Part shown: positions 45,044-55,390 of the stretch, piece by piece
How the letters are laid out: every line of letters begins with the position of its first letter
Numbering within the stretch: the first letter of the stretch is position 1
NCBI RefSeq assembly: GCF_000427785.1
Contig: NZ_ATYR01000014.1
Location: 62,001-126,000, forward strand
Source of the DNA: Massilia alkalitolerans DSM 17462
Lineage (GTDB): Bacteria > Pseudomonadota > Gammaproteobacteria > Burkholderiales > Burkholderiaceae_D
Direction: 5' to 3'
DNA length: 64,000 nt
The notes under the pieces: generated by a model
Databases searched by the model: none
What the model was told of the DNA's origin: nothing
The model's input: the letters and a program-made list of their open reading frames with translations, nothing else
Made by a program: the position numbers and the translations under genes

Positions 45044-45183
45044 CGCCAGCCGCCTTGCCCCTTTGGCATAACAAGATGTCACATAGCAACATGTCATTAA
45101 GTCGACATATTCGCTAGGTAAGATCCGCGTCGATCTGAGTTTATTGAGAACTCGACATCCTGTCCAAACCAAAGGAGCTCTTC

Positions 45184-46197
45184 ATGAAGTTCAAGTACCT
45201 GGCAGCTGCGCTGCTGTCTTCCCTGCCGCTGTTCGCCAACGCCCAGACCAACGTCCAGATTTACGGCGTGATGGATGCGGCAATCGGCGTGGAAGACACC
45301 GACGCACCGGGTGAAGACAGCCGCACCGTGATCAACTCGGGCAACCAGTCGAGCAGCCGGATCGGCTTCCGTGGCACCGAAGATCTGGGCAATGGCCTGA
45401 AAGCACTGTTCAACATCGAAGCGGGCGTGGCCCTGGATACCGGCGCCGCCGATTCGACCATGTTCGGCCGCCGCGCCGTGGTCGGCCTGCAGGGCAGCTT
45501 CGGCACCCTGACCGTGGGCCGCGAATACAGCCCGATCGCCGCCGTGGCCGCCGCCACCGACGCCCTGGGCCAGGGCCTGTACGGCAGCAACCTGTCGGCC
45601 TTCACCAGCGGTCGCCTGACCCGCCGCCTGGCCAACTCGGTCAACTACAAGAGCAACGCAGCGGGCGGCTTCACCGTCAACGCCGCCTACTCGACCGGCG
45701 AAAAAGCCGTCGACCCGTCGGGCGACCTGATGGGCGTGTCGCTGGAATACAAGAACGGCGGCCTGTACCTGGGCGCCGGCTACCACCAGCTCGAGCGCCT
45801 GGCGACCGGCGACGACAAGGAATACGCGTTCGGCGCGGGCTACAGCTTCGGCGCCTTCGAAGTGAAGGGCAACTACCTGGTCGCGAACCCGACCGGCGCC
45901 AACAACGAGTACAAGAACGCCAACCTGGGCGGCACCTACAGCGCCGGCCCGGGCAAGTTCCTCGTCAATTTCCAGCAGCAAAAGCTTGAAAACGGCGCCA
46001 AGGGCAATACCGTGTCGGTGGGTTACACCTACGCGCTGTCGAAGCGCACCAACATCTACACGACCTATGCCCAGCTGCGCAACAACGGCCGCGCCGCCTT
46101 CGGCATCACCTCGTCGTCGGTGACCGTGGCGCCGCCGGCAACCGCGCTGGGCGCCGACCCGCGCGTGTTCAACGTGGGTATCCGCCACTCGTTCTAA
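45184..46197 (+). CDS. Gram-negative trimeric porin (OmpC/Bordetella type)
   Basis: A 337-residue outer-membrane porin. A signal peptide ends at FANAQ; the mature protein begins TNVQIYGVMDAAIGV, the standard betaproteobacterial start, and ends GIRHSF with the C-terminal Phe needed for BAM-mediated assembly. GLKALFNIEAGVALDTG and FGRRAVVGLQGSFGTLTVGR match the beta-strand pattern and constriction loop region. A strong AAAGGAG ribosome site precedes the ATG. The 140-bp leader contains repeated ATGTCA/TGTCAT words that may be an operator. A strong terminator follows. Confidence 0.94.
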   Translation: MKFKYLAAALLSSLPLFANAQTNVQIYGVMDAAIGVEDTDAPGEDSRTVINSGNQSSSRIGFRGTEDLGNGLKALFNIEAGVALDTGAADSTMFGRRAVVGLQGSFGTLTVGREYSPIAAVAAATDALGQGLYGSNLSAFTSGRLTRRLANSVNYKSNAAGGFTVNAAYSTGEKAVDPSGDLMGVSLEYKNGGLYLGAGYHQLERLATGDDKEYAFGAGYSFGAFEVKGNYLVANPTGANNEYKNANLGGTYSAGPGKFLVNFQQQKLENGAKGNTVSVGYTYALSKRTNIYTTYAQLRNNGRAAFGITSSSVTVAPPATALGADPRVFNVGIRHSF

Positions 46198-46206
46198 GCA
46201 AGGCTT

Positions 46207-46257
46207 GCGGCGCAGCGCCGCATGCCCCAGGAAGGCCGGCCTCGCCGGCCTTTTTTT
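46207..46257 (+). terminator. hairpin plus Rho-independent terminator of the porin gene
   Basis: A small stem GCGGCG/CGCCGC (46207-46221) is followed by AAGGCCGGC/GCCGGCCTT with a CTC loop and a T7 tract (46232-46257), the second being a strong intrinsic terminator. Confidence 0.93.
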
Positions 46258-46526
46258 CGTGATTGCCCCCGGCACTGAGCCGGAGCGCACCGTCCTCGTC
46301 CCGTGCTTGACCCGCTGACCATGCGTGGCGCAAGTGAATCTGGCCTAATTTTCAAGTTTAATACGTTTGCTACATCGATGCGGTGGTTCGCAGGCAGCAG
46401 CACGCATGCACCTCAAGACCCCTGCACACAATTGAAAAATTATCGAATTCCCAATATTGCTTCCGGTATGATCGTCGGCAAATTTAGCAATTATTGTTCT
46501 GGCTCTCGACGACAAGGGGAAAGCAC
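46258..46526 (+). promoter_or_regulatory. AT-rich leader of the carotenoid operon
   Basis: Between the porin terminator and crtE lie 269 bp without a gene. The segment is clearly more AT-rich than its surroundings, notably 46340-46380 and 46430-46500. A TTGAAA (46433-46438) with TATTGC 17 bp downstream, or the TATGAT near 46468, could be promoter elements, but neither is convincing. This is where regulation of the crt operon must act. Confidence 0.35.
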
Positions 46527-47561
46527 ATGACACGAAAGTCACAGCGGTTCAACGGAGCCATGAACGCTTCCATCAACGGCTTCGCCCTGCCCCCAGGCGC
46601 CGAAGCGGATCCACACGGCTTGCTCGCGCTGCGCGAGCGCGTCGAAGAGCGCATGGCCTTCTTGCTGGCCGAGTCCGGCGACCAGGCCGACCTGCTGGGC
46701 GCGGCCATGCGCGCGGGCGCCCTGGGCGCGGGCAAGCGCATGCGTCCGCTGCTGGTGATGCTGGTGGCGCGCGACCTCGGCTGCAATTCGCCGGCGCTGG
46801 CCGACGTCGCCTGCGCCGTCGAAATGGTGCATGCGGCTTCGCTGGTGCTCGACGACCTGCCCTGCATGGACAATGCCCAGCTACGGCGCGGCAAGCCGGC
46901 CGTCCATGTCCAGTACGGTGAAGATGTCGCCATCCTGGCATCGGTCGCCTTGCTGAGCCGTGCCTTCGGCGTGCTGGCGGGCGCCGCCGACATCCCGCCG
47001 GTCACGCGTGCCCGCCTGGTCGCCAAACTCGCCGAGACCGTCGGCACCCAGGGACTGGTGCGCGGCCAGTTCCAGGACCTGCACGGCGGCGCGCGCACCC
47101 TCGACGCGATCGCCACCACCAATGAACTCAAGACCGGGGTGCTGCTCGGCGTCGCGGTCGACATGGCGGCCATCATCTGCCAGGCCGACGAGCGCGTGGC
47201 GGCCTCGCTGCGCGCCTTCGCGCTGGCGGCGGGCCATGCCTTCCAGATCCGCGACGACCTGATCGACCTGCCGGGCCAGGACCTGGCCCTCACCGGCAAG
47301 GAAAGCGGCAAGGACACCGGCAAGGACCTCGGCAAGGCCACCGTGCTGGCCTCGCTCGGCGTCGAGGAAACGCAGCGGCGCCTGGCCAGGCACCTGCACG
47401 AGGCGCAGCAGCATCTAGTGGCCGCCCTCGGCCCCAAAGCGGCAACCTGCCTGTTCGTCGACAGCCTGTTCGCAACGGGCCGTTCTCGCATGCATTTTGC
47501 CGCCGAGACTCCCGCGGCCGGCGCCGATGCCGCGCGCAGCCGCGAAGCTGTGGTGAACTGA
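46527..47561 (+). CDS. crtE: geranylgeranyl diphosphate synthase
   Basis: A 344-residue trans-prenyltransferase, first gene of the carotenoid operon. The first Asp-rich motif is LDDLPCMDNAQLRRGKP and the second QIRDDLIDLPGQD; GAGKRMRPLLV also fits. It should extend FPP with IPP to GGPP for CrtB. The sequence between the second motif and the C-terminus contains a Gly/Lys/Asp repeat (GKESGKDTGKDLGKAT), slightly expanded. The ATG at 46527 has a good GGGGAAA site. Chain length is assigned from operon context. Confidence 0.92.
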   Translation: MTRKSQRFNGAMNASINGFALPPGAEADPHGLLALRERVEERMAFLLAESGDQADLLGAAMRAGALGAGKRMRPLLVMLVARDLGCNSPALADVACAVEMVHAASLVLDDLPCMDNAQLRRGKPAVHVQYGEDVAILASVALLSRAFGVLAGAADIPPVTRARLVAKLAETVGTQGLVRGQFQDLHGGARTLDAIATTNELKTGVLLGVAVDMAAIICQADERVAASLRAFALAAGHAFQIRDDLIDLPGQDLALTGKESGKDTGKDLGKATVLASLGVEETQRRLARHLHEAQQHLVAALGPKAATCLFVDSLFATGRSRMHFAAETPAAGADAARSREAVVN

Positions 47562-47578
47562 AAGACGGAAGACATCCC

Positions 47579-48886
47579 ATGGCGCACTTCGGGGTCGTCG
47601 CACCCGCGTTCTACAGCCATTTCAGCGCCCTGGGCGCGCTCGCCGGCGAGCTGGTGCAACGTGGCCACCGCGTCACCTTCGTGCACCGCCCGGATGCGCG
47701 CGCCTACGTCGCCGATCCGCGCATCGGCTTCCATGCGGTGGGCGCTGCCACCCATCCTCCCGGCTCGCTGGACGCCGTGCTGCGCCGCGCCGCCAACCCG
47801 GGCAGTCCGCTCGGCCTGCGCCGCGTCATCCTCGACATGGCGGGCAGCACCGACATGCTGTGCCGCGAACTGCCGCGCGCCGTCGACGCGCTCGGGATCG
47901 ACGCCGTCATCGCCGACCAGATGGAAGCGGCCGGCGCACTGGTGGCCGAGGGACTCGGCCTGCCCTTCGTCTCGGTGGCCTGCGCGCTGCCGGTCAACCG
48001 CGAGCCCGGCATCCCGCTGCCCGTCATGCCCTTCGACTATGCCGAGGACGAGCGCGCCCGCGCCATCTACGAGGGCAGCACCCGCGTCTACGACTGGATG
48101 ATGAACCCGCACCGCCGCAGCATCGAAGCCAATGCGCGCCGCCTCGGCCTGCTGGCCCGCGATGCGCTGCACGACTGCCTGTCGCCCCTGGCCCAGGTCA
48201 GCCAGACGGTGGCCGCCTTCGACTTCCCGCGCCGCGCCTTGCCGCCGCACTTCCACCATGTCGGGCCGCTGCGCCCCACCGGCGCGCATGGCGGCGGCAC
48301 GAAGCGGCACTTCATGCCCGCGATCGCGGCCGGCAAGCCCTTCGTATTCGCCTCGCTCGGCACCATGCAGGGCGGACGCCTGGCGCTGTTCAAGCGTATT
48401 GCGCGGGCCTGCCGCGCGCTCGACGCGCAGCTGCTGGTCGCCCACTGCGGCGGCCTCGATACGCATCAGGAGCGCGCCCTGGAGGCGGCCGGCGCGACCT
48501 GGGTCTGCGGCTTCGCCGACCAGCAGGCGGTCCTCGAGCGCGCCGACGCCGTGGTCTCGCACGCGGGTTCGAACACCATCATGGACGCGATCGCCGCACG
48601 CACCCCGATCCTGGCCCTGCCGATCGCCTTCGACCAACCCGGCACGGCGGCGCGCATCGTCCACGCGGGCATCGGCCTGAAAGCCTCGGCGCGCCTGACC
48701 GGCAGCGCCCAGCTGGCGCGCCTGCTGCGCCGCCTGCTCGACGAGGACGGCTTCCGCACGCGCCTGGACGCAATGGCCGACAGCGTGGCCAGTGCCGGCG
48801 GTACGCTGCGCGCGGCCGACATCATCGAGGCCGCGCTGCAGGGTGCGCGCCGGCCGCTTGCCATGGATGCGGCTACCCTTGGATAA
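47579..48886 (+). CDS. crtX: zeaxanthin glucosyltransferase
   Basis: A 435-residue GT1-family glycosyltransferase. N-terminal HFGVVAPAFYSHFSALGALA and C-terminal WVCGFADQQAVLERADAVVS, HAGSNTIMDAI and PIAFDQPGTAARI match CrtX/MGT-type enzymes, with the UDP-sugar region in the C-terminal half. It would transfer glucose from UDP-glucose to the hydroxyls made by CrtZ, giving zeaxanthin mono- and diglucosides. It follows crtE by 17 bp and crtY begins 4 bp after its stop. Confidence 0.91.
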   Translation: MAHFGVVAPAFYSHFSALGALAGELVQRGHRVTFVHRPDARAYVADPRIGFHAVGAATHPPGSLDAVLRRAANPGSPLGLRRVILDMAGSTDMLCRELPRAVDALGIDAVIADQMEAAGALVAEGLGLPFVSVACALPVNREPGIPLPVMPFDYAEDERARAIYEGSTRVYDWMMNPHRRSIEANARRLGLLARDALHDCLSPLAQVSQTVAAFDFPRRALPPHFHHVGPLRPTGAHGGGTKRHFMPAIAAGKPFVFASLGTMQGGRLALFKRIARACRALDAQLLVAHCGGLDTHQERALEAAGATWVCGFADQQAVLERADAVVSHAGSNTIMDAIAARTPILALPIAFDQPGTAARIVHAGIGLKASARLTGSAQLARLLRRLLDEDGFRTRLDAMADSVASAGGTLRAADIIEAALQGARRPLAMDAATLG

Positions 48887-48890
48887 GTCC

Positions 48891-50056
48891 ATGCCCGACT
48901 ACGACCTGGTGCTGGCCGGCGGCGGACTCGCCAACGGCCTGCTGGCCTGGCGCCTGCGCAGCCTGCGCCCGGCGCTGCGCATCCTGCTGCTGGAAAGCGG
49001 CGAGCACATCGGCGGCAACCACACCTGGTCCTTCCACGATAGCGACCTGAGCCCGGCCCAGCGCGCCTGGATCGCCCCGCTCGTCACCCAGCGCTGGCCG
49101 CGCTACGACGTCGCCTTCCCCGAACTGGCGCGCACGCTCGAAGGCGGCTACGCCAGCATCGCTTCCAGCGATTTCGCGCGCGTCATCGAGCCGGCGCTGG
49201 GCGCCGCCCTGCTCACCCGCGTGCGTATCGCGTCGCTCACGCCGACCAGCGTGCGCCTGGCGGACGGCCAGACCATCCACGCGCGCGCCGTCATCGACGG
49301 GCGCGGCATGCGCCCCAGCGGCCATCTCTCGCTGGGCTACCAGACCTTCCTGGGCCAGGAGCTGCGCCTGGCCGCGCCGCATGGCCTGGACCATCCGGTC
49401 ATCATGGATGCGGCGGTCGAACAGCAGGGCGGCTACCGTTTCGTCTACCTGCTGCCCTTCGGGCCGGACCGGCTGCTGGTCGAGGACACCCACTACGTCG
49501 ACAGCGCCGCCTGGCAGCCCGAGCGGCTGCGCGCCAACATCGCGGCCTACGTGGCCGCGCGCGGCTGGCGGGTGCTTGAGGTGCTGCGCGAGGAACACGG
49601 CTCGCTGCCGATCGTGCTGGCCGGCGACTTCGACGCCTTCTGGGACGAGCTGGCAGGACAGCCCAGCAGCGGCCTGCGCGCCGGCCTGTTCCACCCGACC
49701 ACCGGCTATTCGCTGCCGCACGCGGTGCGCCTGGCCGAACACATCGCGGCCTTGGGCGCGTTCGAGGCGCCGCAGCTGTTTGCGGCAATCCGCATGGAAG
49801 CGCGGCGCGCATGGCAGGATCAACGCTTCTTCCGCCTGCTCAACCGCATGCTCTTCCTCGCCGGCCGCCCGGAACAGCGCTGGCGCGTGATGCAGCGCTT
49901 CTACCGCCTGCCGGCGCCGCTCATCGCACGTTTCTATGCGGGCCGGCCGCGCCTGGCCGACAAGGCGCGGGTCCTCAGCGGCAAACCGCCGGTGCCGGTG
50001 GCGCAAGCCCTGGCGGCGGCATGCAAGATTCACCCCGACCAGATCAGGAAACCCGC

Positions 50057-50060
<4 letters not shown>
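48891..50060 (+). CDS. crtY: lycopene beta-cyclase
   Basis: A 389-residue CrtY-type flavoprotein cyclising both ends of lycopene to beta-carotene. The FAD-binding YDLVLAGGGLANGLLAWRL starts the protein; NHTWSFHDSDL, LGYQTFLGQELRL and RFVYLLPFGPDRLLVEDTHY are hallmark segments. The ATG at 48891 is chosen because family members begin 4-6 residues before this motif; an in-frame ATG lies 24 bp upstream inside crtX. Its stop overlaps the crtI start (ATGA). Confidence 0.94.
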
Positions 50061-51606
<1,546 letters not shown>

Positions 51607-51610
<4 letters not shown>

Positions 51611-52581
51611 GCGAAGCGCTGATGGACCACGCCACCCGCACCATCGAGGTCGGGTCCAAGAGTTTTGCCGCCGCGGCGCGCCTGTTCGACCCGGCGACGC
51701 GGCGCAGCGTGCTGATGCTGTACGCCTGGTGCCGCCATTGCGACGACGTCGTCGACGGCCAGGAACTCGGCTTTAACCTGCCGGGGGGAGCACCGCATGA
51801 TGCCGGCGCCAAGCTGGCCGTGCTGGAAGACCAGACCCGCCGCGCCTACGCCGGCGATGCGATGCGCGACCCGGCCTTTGCCGCCTTCCAGGAAGTGGCG
51901 CTGCGCCACCGTATCGACCCGCGCTTCGCGCTCGACCACCTGGCCGGCTTCGCGATGGACGTCCAGGAGACGCATTACGAAACCATCGAGGACACCCTGC
52001 GCTACTGCTACCACGTGGCCGGGGTGGTCGGCCTGATGATGGCCTCGATCATGGGCGCGCACGAGCCGCGCGTGCTGGACCGCGCCTGCGATCTGGGCCT
52101 CGCCTTCCAGCTGACGAATATTGCGCGCGACATCGTCGAGGACGCCCGCATGGGGCGCTGCTACCTGCCGGCGCAGTGGCTGCGCGAAGCCGGCATCCCG
52201 CCCCACGAGCTGGCCGATCCGCGCTACCGCGCGCAGCTGGCCAAGGTGGCAGCGCGCTTGGTGGACCACGCCGAACCCTACTACGAGTCGGCCGGCGCGG
52301 GCATCGCCGCCCTGCCGCTGCGCTCGGCCTGGGCCATCGCCAGCGCGCGCAATGTCTACCGGCAGATCGGCATCGTGGTGAAACGGCGCGGCGCGCATGC
52401 CTGGGACGCGCGCGCCGGCACGGGCAAGGCGGCCAAGCTGTGGCTGCTGGCCAAGGGCGCGGCAAGCGCCCTTGGCTCGCGCTTCAGTGGTCCTGCGGCG
52501 CGGCCGCGCGATCCGGCGCTGTGGCAGCGTCCTGGCGCCGCGGTGGACGTCCCCCGTGCTGTGCATGCAAAGCCTGCTTGA
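51607..52581 (+). CDS. crtB: phytoene synthase
   Basis: A 324-residue squalene/phytoene synthase joining two GGPP to phytoene. Both Asp-rich motifs are present: CRHCDDVVDG and NIARDIVEDARMGRCYLP. Start is coupled to crtI by ATGA overlap. The C-terminal extension (ASALGSRFSGPAARPRDPAL and beyond) is longer than needed for catalysis. Its last 98 bp overlap the 3' end of the convergent crtZ. Confidence 0.95.
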
Positions 52582-53011
52582 GCTTGTGGACCGGGGGCGC
52601 GTACAGGAAGCCGAAGGAGACGGCGCCGTCCTTGCCCTCGACCGCATGGTGCATGCGGTGGGCCTGGTACAGGCGCTTGAGGTAGCCGCGTCTAGGCGTG
52701 TAGCGGAACGGCCAGCGCTGGTGCACCAGGCCGTCGTGGGCGACGAAGTACAGGGCGCCGTAGGCGGTCATGCCGGCGCCGATCCACTGCAGCGGCCAGG
52801 CGCCTTCGGTGCCGTACCAGATCAGGGCGATCGCCACGCCCGCGAACACCACGGCGTACAGGTCGTTCTTCTCGAACCACCCGCTGCGCGGCTCGTGGTG
52901 CGAGCGGTGCCAGCCCCAGCCGAAGCCATGCATCACGTACTTGTGCGCGACGATGGAAAACACTTCCATCAGCACGATGGTGAGCACGACGATGAAGGCG
53001 TTGAGCAGCAT
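52484..53011 (-). CDS. crtZ: beta-carotene hydroxylase
   Basis: A 175-residue non-heme di-iron membrane hydroxylase adding 3- and 3'-OH to beta-carotene to give zeaxanthin. The histidine clusters are visible: HKYVMHGFGWGWHRSHH, HDGLVHQRW and HRMHHA. Hydrophobic helices precede and separate them. The ATG at 53011 (MLLNAFIVVLTIVLMEV) is chosen; a longer frame upstream lacks family similarity. It is convergent with crtEXYIB as in Pantoea, and its tail overlaps the crtB tail in antisense. Confidence 0.93.
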   Translation of the reverse strand: MLLNAFIVVLTIVLMEVFSIVAHKYVMHGFGWGWHRSHHEPRSGWFEKNDLYAVVFAGVAIALIWYGTEGAWPLQWIGAGMTAYGALYFVAHDGLVHQRWPFRYTPRRGYLKRLYQAHRMHHAVEGKDGAVSFGFLYAPPVHKLKQALHAQHGGRPPRRQDAATAPDRAAAPQDH

Positions 53012-53136
53012 GGTGAACAAACACGATAAACGGAATACGTCGAGCCTACCACAGGCGCCGCGCCGCACAAGTGCCGCACGCACCGCGCCGCGGTTCAGCG
53101 ACGGTACAAGCATTCTTCATCAATGAAAGGACACCC

Positions 53137-53541
53137 ATGCGTCATGTACTGCTTTCCTGCGCCCTGCTGCTGGCGCTGCCCGCATCCGCCGCCACGGTCG
53201 AAGTGCGGGTGACCAAGGTCGCCGGCGGCAAGGGCAAGGTCAACGTCGCCGTGTGCGACCGCGAGCGCTTCCTCAAGCAGTGCGCCTACAGCGCCTCGGT
53301 GCCGGCGGTGGCCGGCGAGACCGTCGTCAGCTTCAAGGATATCCCGCCCGGCACCTGGGCCGTGCTGGCCTACCAGGACGAGAACGGGAACAACCAGCTC
53401 GACCGCAACTTCATCGGCATCCCCACCGAGAACTACGGCTTCAGCCGCGACGCCGCCGGCCGCTTCGGCCCGCCGGGCTTCGACGACGCCGCCATCGACG
53501 TGCGCGAAGGGACCACGGTGGCGCCCATCGAGCTGCACTGA
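53137..53541 (+). CDS. DUF2141 domain-containing exported protein
   Basis: A 134-residue protein with a signal peptide (LLSCALLLALPASAA) and a compact DUF2141 beta-sandwich: KGKVNVAVCDRERFLK, IPPGTWAVLAYQDENGN and FIGIPTENYGFS are typical. In several bacteria such genes lie beside crt genes. The single Cys pair (CDRERFLKQC) could form a disulphide. It starts 125 bp after the divergent crtZ start; no enzymatic function is known. Confidence 0.88.
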   Translation: MRHVLLSCALLLALPASAATVEVRVTKVAGGKGKVNVAVCDRERFLKQCAYSASVPAVAGETVVSFKDIPPGTWAVLAYQDENGNNQLDRNFIGIPTENYGFSRDAAGRFGPPGFDDAAIDVREGTTVAPIELH

Positions 53542-53731
53542 CGCACCTAAAACGTGCTGCCGCGCCCCTTCCTGATGCATGTCGGGCGAGTCCAAAAATA
53601 ACGATAGGAATCGGTTAACTCTTCATGTATCTTTGCTACCCACGAGAGGCCGGGCAGCGTTTCCGGCCGTGTCCATCATACGAAAGCGGGCCCACAAAGT
53701 CCGCATCTCCTTTCCACGGGGAAACAAACAA

Positions 53732-55204
53732 ATGAACGAGTTGGTCAACACCCTGAACGAATACGTCTGGAGCACGGCGCTGATCGCGCTGTGCTTGGGC
53801 GCCGGCCTGTATTTCTCGGTCCGGTCCCGCTTCCTCCAGTTGCGCCATGTGCGCGAAATGACGCGCCTGATGATGGAAGGAAAAAGCTCCGACCAAGGCG
53901 TCTCATCCTTCCAGGCGCTCACCATGACGCTGGCCGGCCGCGTGGGCACCGGCAACATCGCCGGCGTCGCCACCGCCATTACCTTCGGCGGTCCGGGCGC
54001 GGTGTTCTGGATGTGGATGGTGGCCTTCCTCGGCGCCAGCTCGGCCTTCGTCGAATCGACCCTCGGCCAGGTCTACAAGGAGTCGATCAACAAGCAATAT
54101 CGCGGCGGCCCCGCCTTCTACATCGAGAAGGGCCTGGGCGTGAAATGGTACGCCCTGCTGTTCGCATTCGTGACCATCCTCGCCACCGGCGTGCTGCTGC
54201 CGGGCGTGCAGGCCAATTCGATCGCCGAAAGCCTGAAGACCGCCGCCGGCGTCGATACCACCGTGACCGGCGCCGTGCTGGCGATCGCGCTGGCCTTCAT
54301 CATCTTCGGCGGCGTCAAGCGCATCGCGACCTTCGCCGAATACGTGGTGCCCTTCATGGCGCTCGGCTACATCGTGGTGGCCTGCATCATCGTCGCCCTG
54401 CACATCGACCAGCTGCCAAACGTACTGGGCCTGATCTTCCGCTCGGCCTTCGCCATGGACGCCGCCTTCGGCGCCATCATCGGCATGGCGATCCAGTGGG
54501 GCGTCAAGCGCGGCGTGTATTCGAACGAAGCCGGCCAGGGCACCGGCCCGCACGCCTCCTCGGCGGCGGAAGTGAGCCACCCGGCCAAGCAAGGCCTGGT
54601 GCAGGGCTTCTCGGTCTACGTCGACACCCTGTTCGTGTGCTCGGCCACCGCTTTCATGCTCCTGATTACCGGCCAGTACAACGTGCAGGCGCCGGACGGC
54701 AGCCCGATGTTCACCGGCGTGCAGGGTGTGGCGGCCGGCCCGGGCTACGTCCAGACAGCGCTGGAAAACATCATGCCGGGCTTTGGTGCGTTGTTCGTCG
54801 CCATCGCCCTGCTGTTCTTCGCCTTCACGACGATCGTGGCCTACTACTACATCGCCGAGACCAATATCGCCTACATCAACCGCGCCACCAACCGTCCCTG
54901 GATGGCCTTCGTGCTGAAGCTGTGCATCATCGCCGCGACCTTCTACGGCACCATCCGCACGGCCGACGCGGCCTGGGCGCTGGGCGACCTGGGCGTGGGC
55001 CTGATGGCCTGGCTGAACATCATCGCCATCCTCCTGATGCGCAACGTGGCCTTCAAGTGCCTGCGCGACTACGAGGCGCAGAAGGCGCAGGGCAAGGACC
55101 CGGTCTTCGATCCTGTGGCGCTGGGCATCAAGAACGCCGACTACTGGGTGCAGCGCAACAGCCAGGCGGCAGCGCAGGACAAGGCCGCCGAAACCGTCCG
55201 CTAA
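53732..55204 (+). CDS. alanine/glycine:cation symporter (AGCS family)
   Basis: A 490-residue inner-membrane transporter importing small amino acids with sodium or protons. AGCS signatures: LAGRVGTGNIAGVATAITFG, GGPAFYIEKGLG and GVYSNEAGQGTGPHASS. About ten hydrophobic helices are visible; the C-terminal 40 residues are hydrophilic. A purine-rich GGGGAAAC stretch precedes the ATG. A hairpin follows the stop codon at 55214-55239, then the nhaA leader. Confidence 0.94.
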   Translation: MNELVNTLNEYVWSTALIALCLGAGLYFSVRSRFLQLRHVREMTRLMMEGKSSDQGVSSFQALTMTLAGRVGTGNIAGVATAITFGGPGAVFWMWMVAFLGASSAFVESTLGQVYKESINKQYRGGPAFYIEKGLGVKWYALLFAFVTILATGVLLPGVQANSIAESLKTAAGVDTTVTGAVLAIALAFIIFGGVKRIATFAEYVVPFMALGYIVVACIIVALHIDQLPNVLGLIFRSAFAMDAAFGAIIGMAIQWGVKRGVYSNEAGQGTGPHASSAAEVSHPAKQGLVQGFSVYVDTLFVCSATAFMLLITGQYNVQAPDGSPMFTGVQGVAAGPGYVQTALENIMPGFGALFVAIALLFFAFTTIVAYYYIAETNIAYINRATNRPWMAFVLKLCIIAATFYGTIRTADAAWALGDLGVGLMAWLNIIAILLMRNVAFKCLRDYEAQKAQGKDPVFDPVALGIKNADYWVQRNSQAAAQDKAAETVR

Positions 55205-55213
55205 GCGCAGCAG

Positions 55214-55239
55214 ACCACGCCCGGTAGCCCGGGCGTGGT
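55214..55239 (+). terminator. strong hairpin after the AGCS symporter gene
   Basis: A perfect 11-bp stem ACCACGCCCGG/CCGGGCGTGGT with a TAGC loop starts 10 bp after the stop codon. No T-tract follows, so it may be a partial terminator; it directly abuts the structured nhaA leader. Confidence 0.55.
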
Positions 55240-55242
55240 ATC

Positions 55243-55322
55243 ATGGTCGCGGGTGATCGTGCCGGGCAAGGCACGACAGGATGCGCGATGGTCGGGCCGC
55301 CACGCGGTTCATACGCGACCAT
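55243..55322 (+). ncRNA. structured leader RNA of nhaA (candidate nhaA-I/Li+ riboswitch)
   Basis: An 80-nt domain closed by a perfect 9-bp stem ATGGTCGCG (55243-55251) with CGCGACCAT (55314-55322). Inside are a perfect 7-bp hairpin TCGTGCC/GGCACGA with a GGGCAA loop (55257-55276) and a short CCGC/GCGG hairpin (55297-55307), giving a three-way junction. The position 5' of an nhaA gene matches the nhaA-I class, shown to sense lithium in other bacteria. The class assignment is from context and shape, not a consensus match. Confidence 0.6.
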
Positions 55323-55373
55323 CCCATGCACAGCATCCATTCCATCTTCATTCCCACGTTCGTTTCCCGTCAT

Positions 55374-55387
55374 GCCTCCATGGAGGC
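55374..55387 (+). promoter_or_regulatory. palindrome sequestering the nhaA ribosome binding site
   Basis: GCCTCCATGGAGGC is a perfect palindrome that can fold as a 5-bp stem with a CATG loop and contains the GGAGG Shine-Dalgarno 4 bp before the nhaA ATG. It would block ribosome access unless opened, a plausible expression platform for the upstream structured RNA. Confidence 0.6.
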
Positions 55388-55390
55388 CGC

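Noticed and set aside
45050..45183. ATGTCA/TGTCAT words upstream of the porin as a defined operator.
   Set aside because: Suggestive spacing, but the words are short and imperfect; mentioned only in the porin entry.
52484..53113. Longer CrtZ starting at 53113.
   Set aside because: The extra 34 residues are Arg-rich and unlike CrtZ, and they run into the leader of the DUF2141 gene; the ATG at 53011 matches family N-termini.
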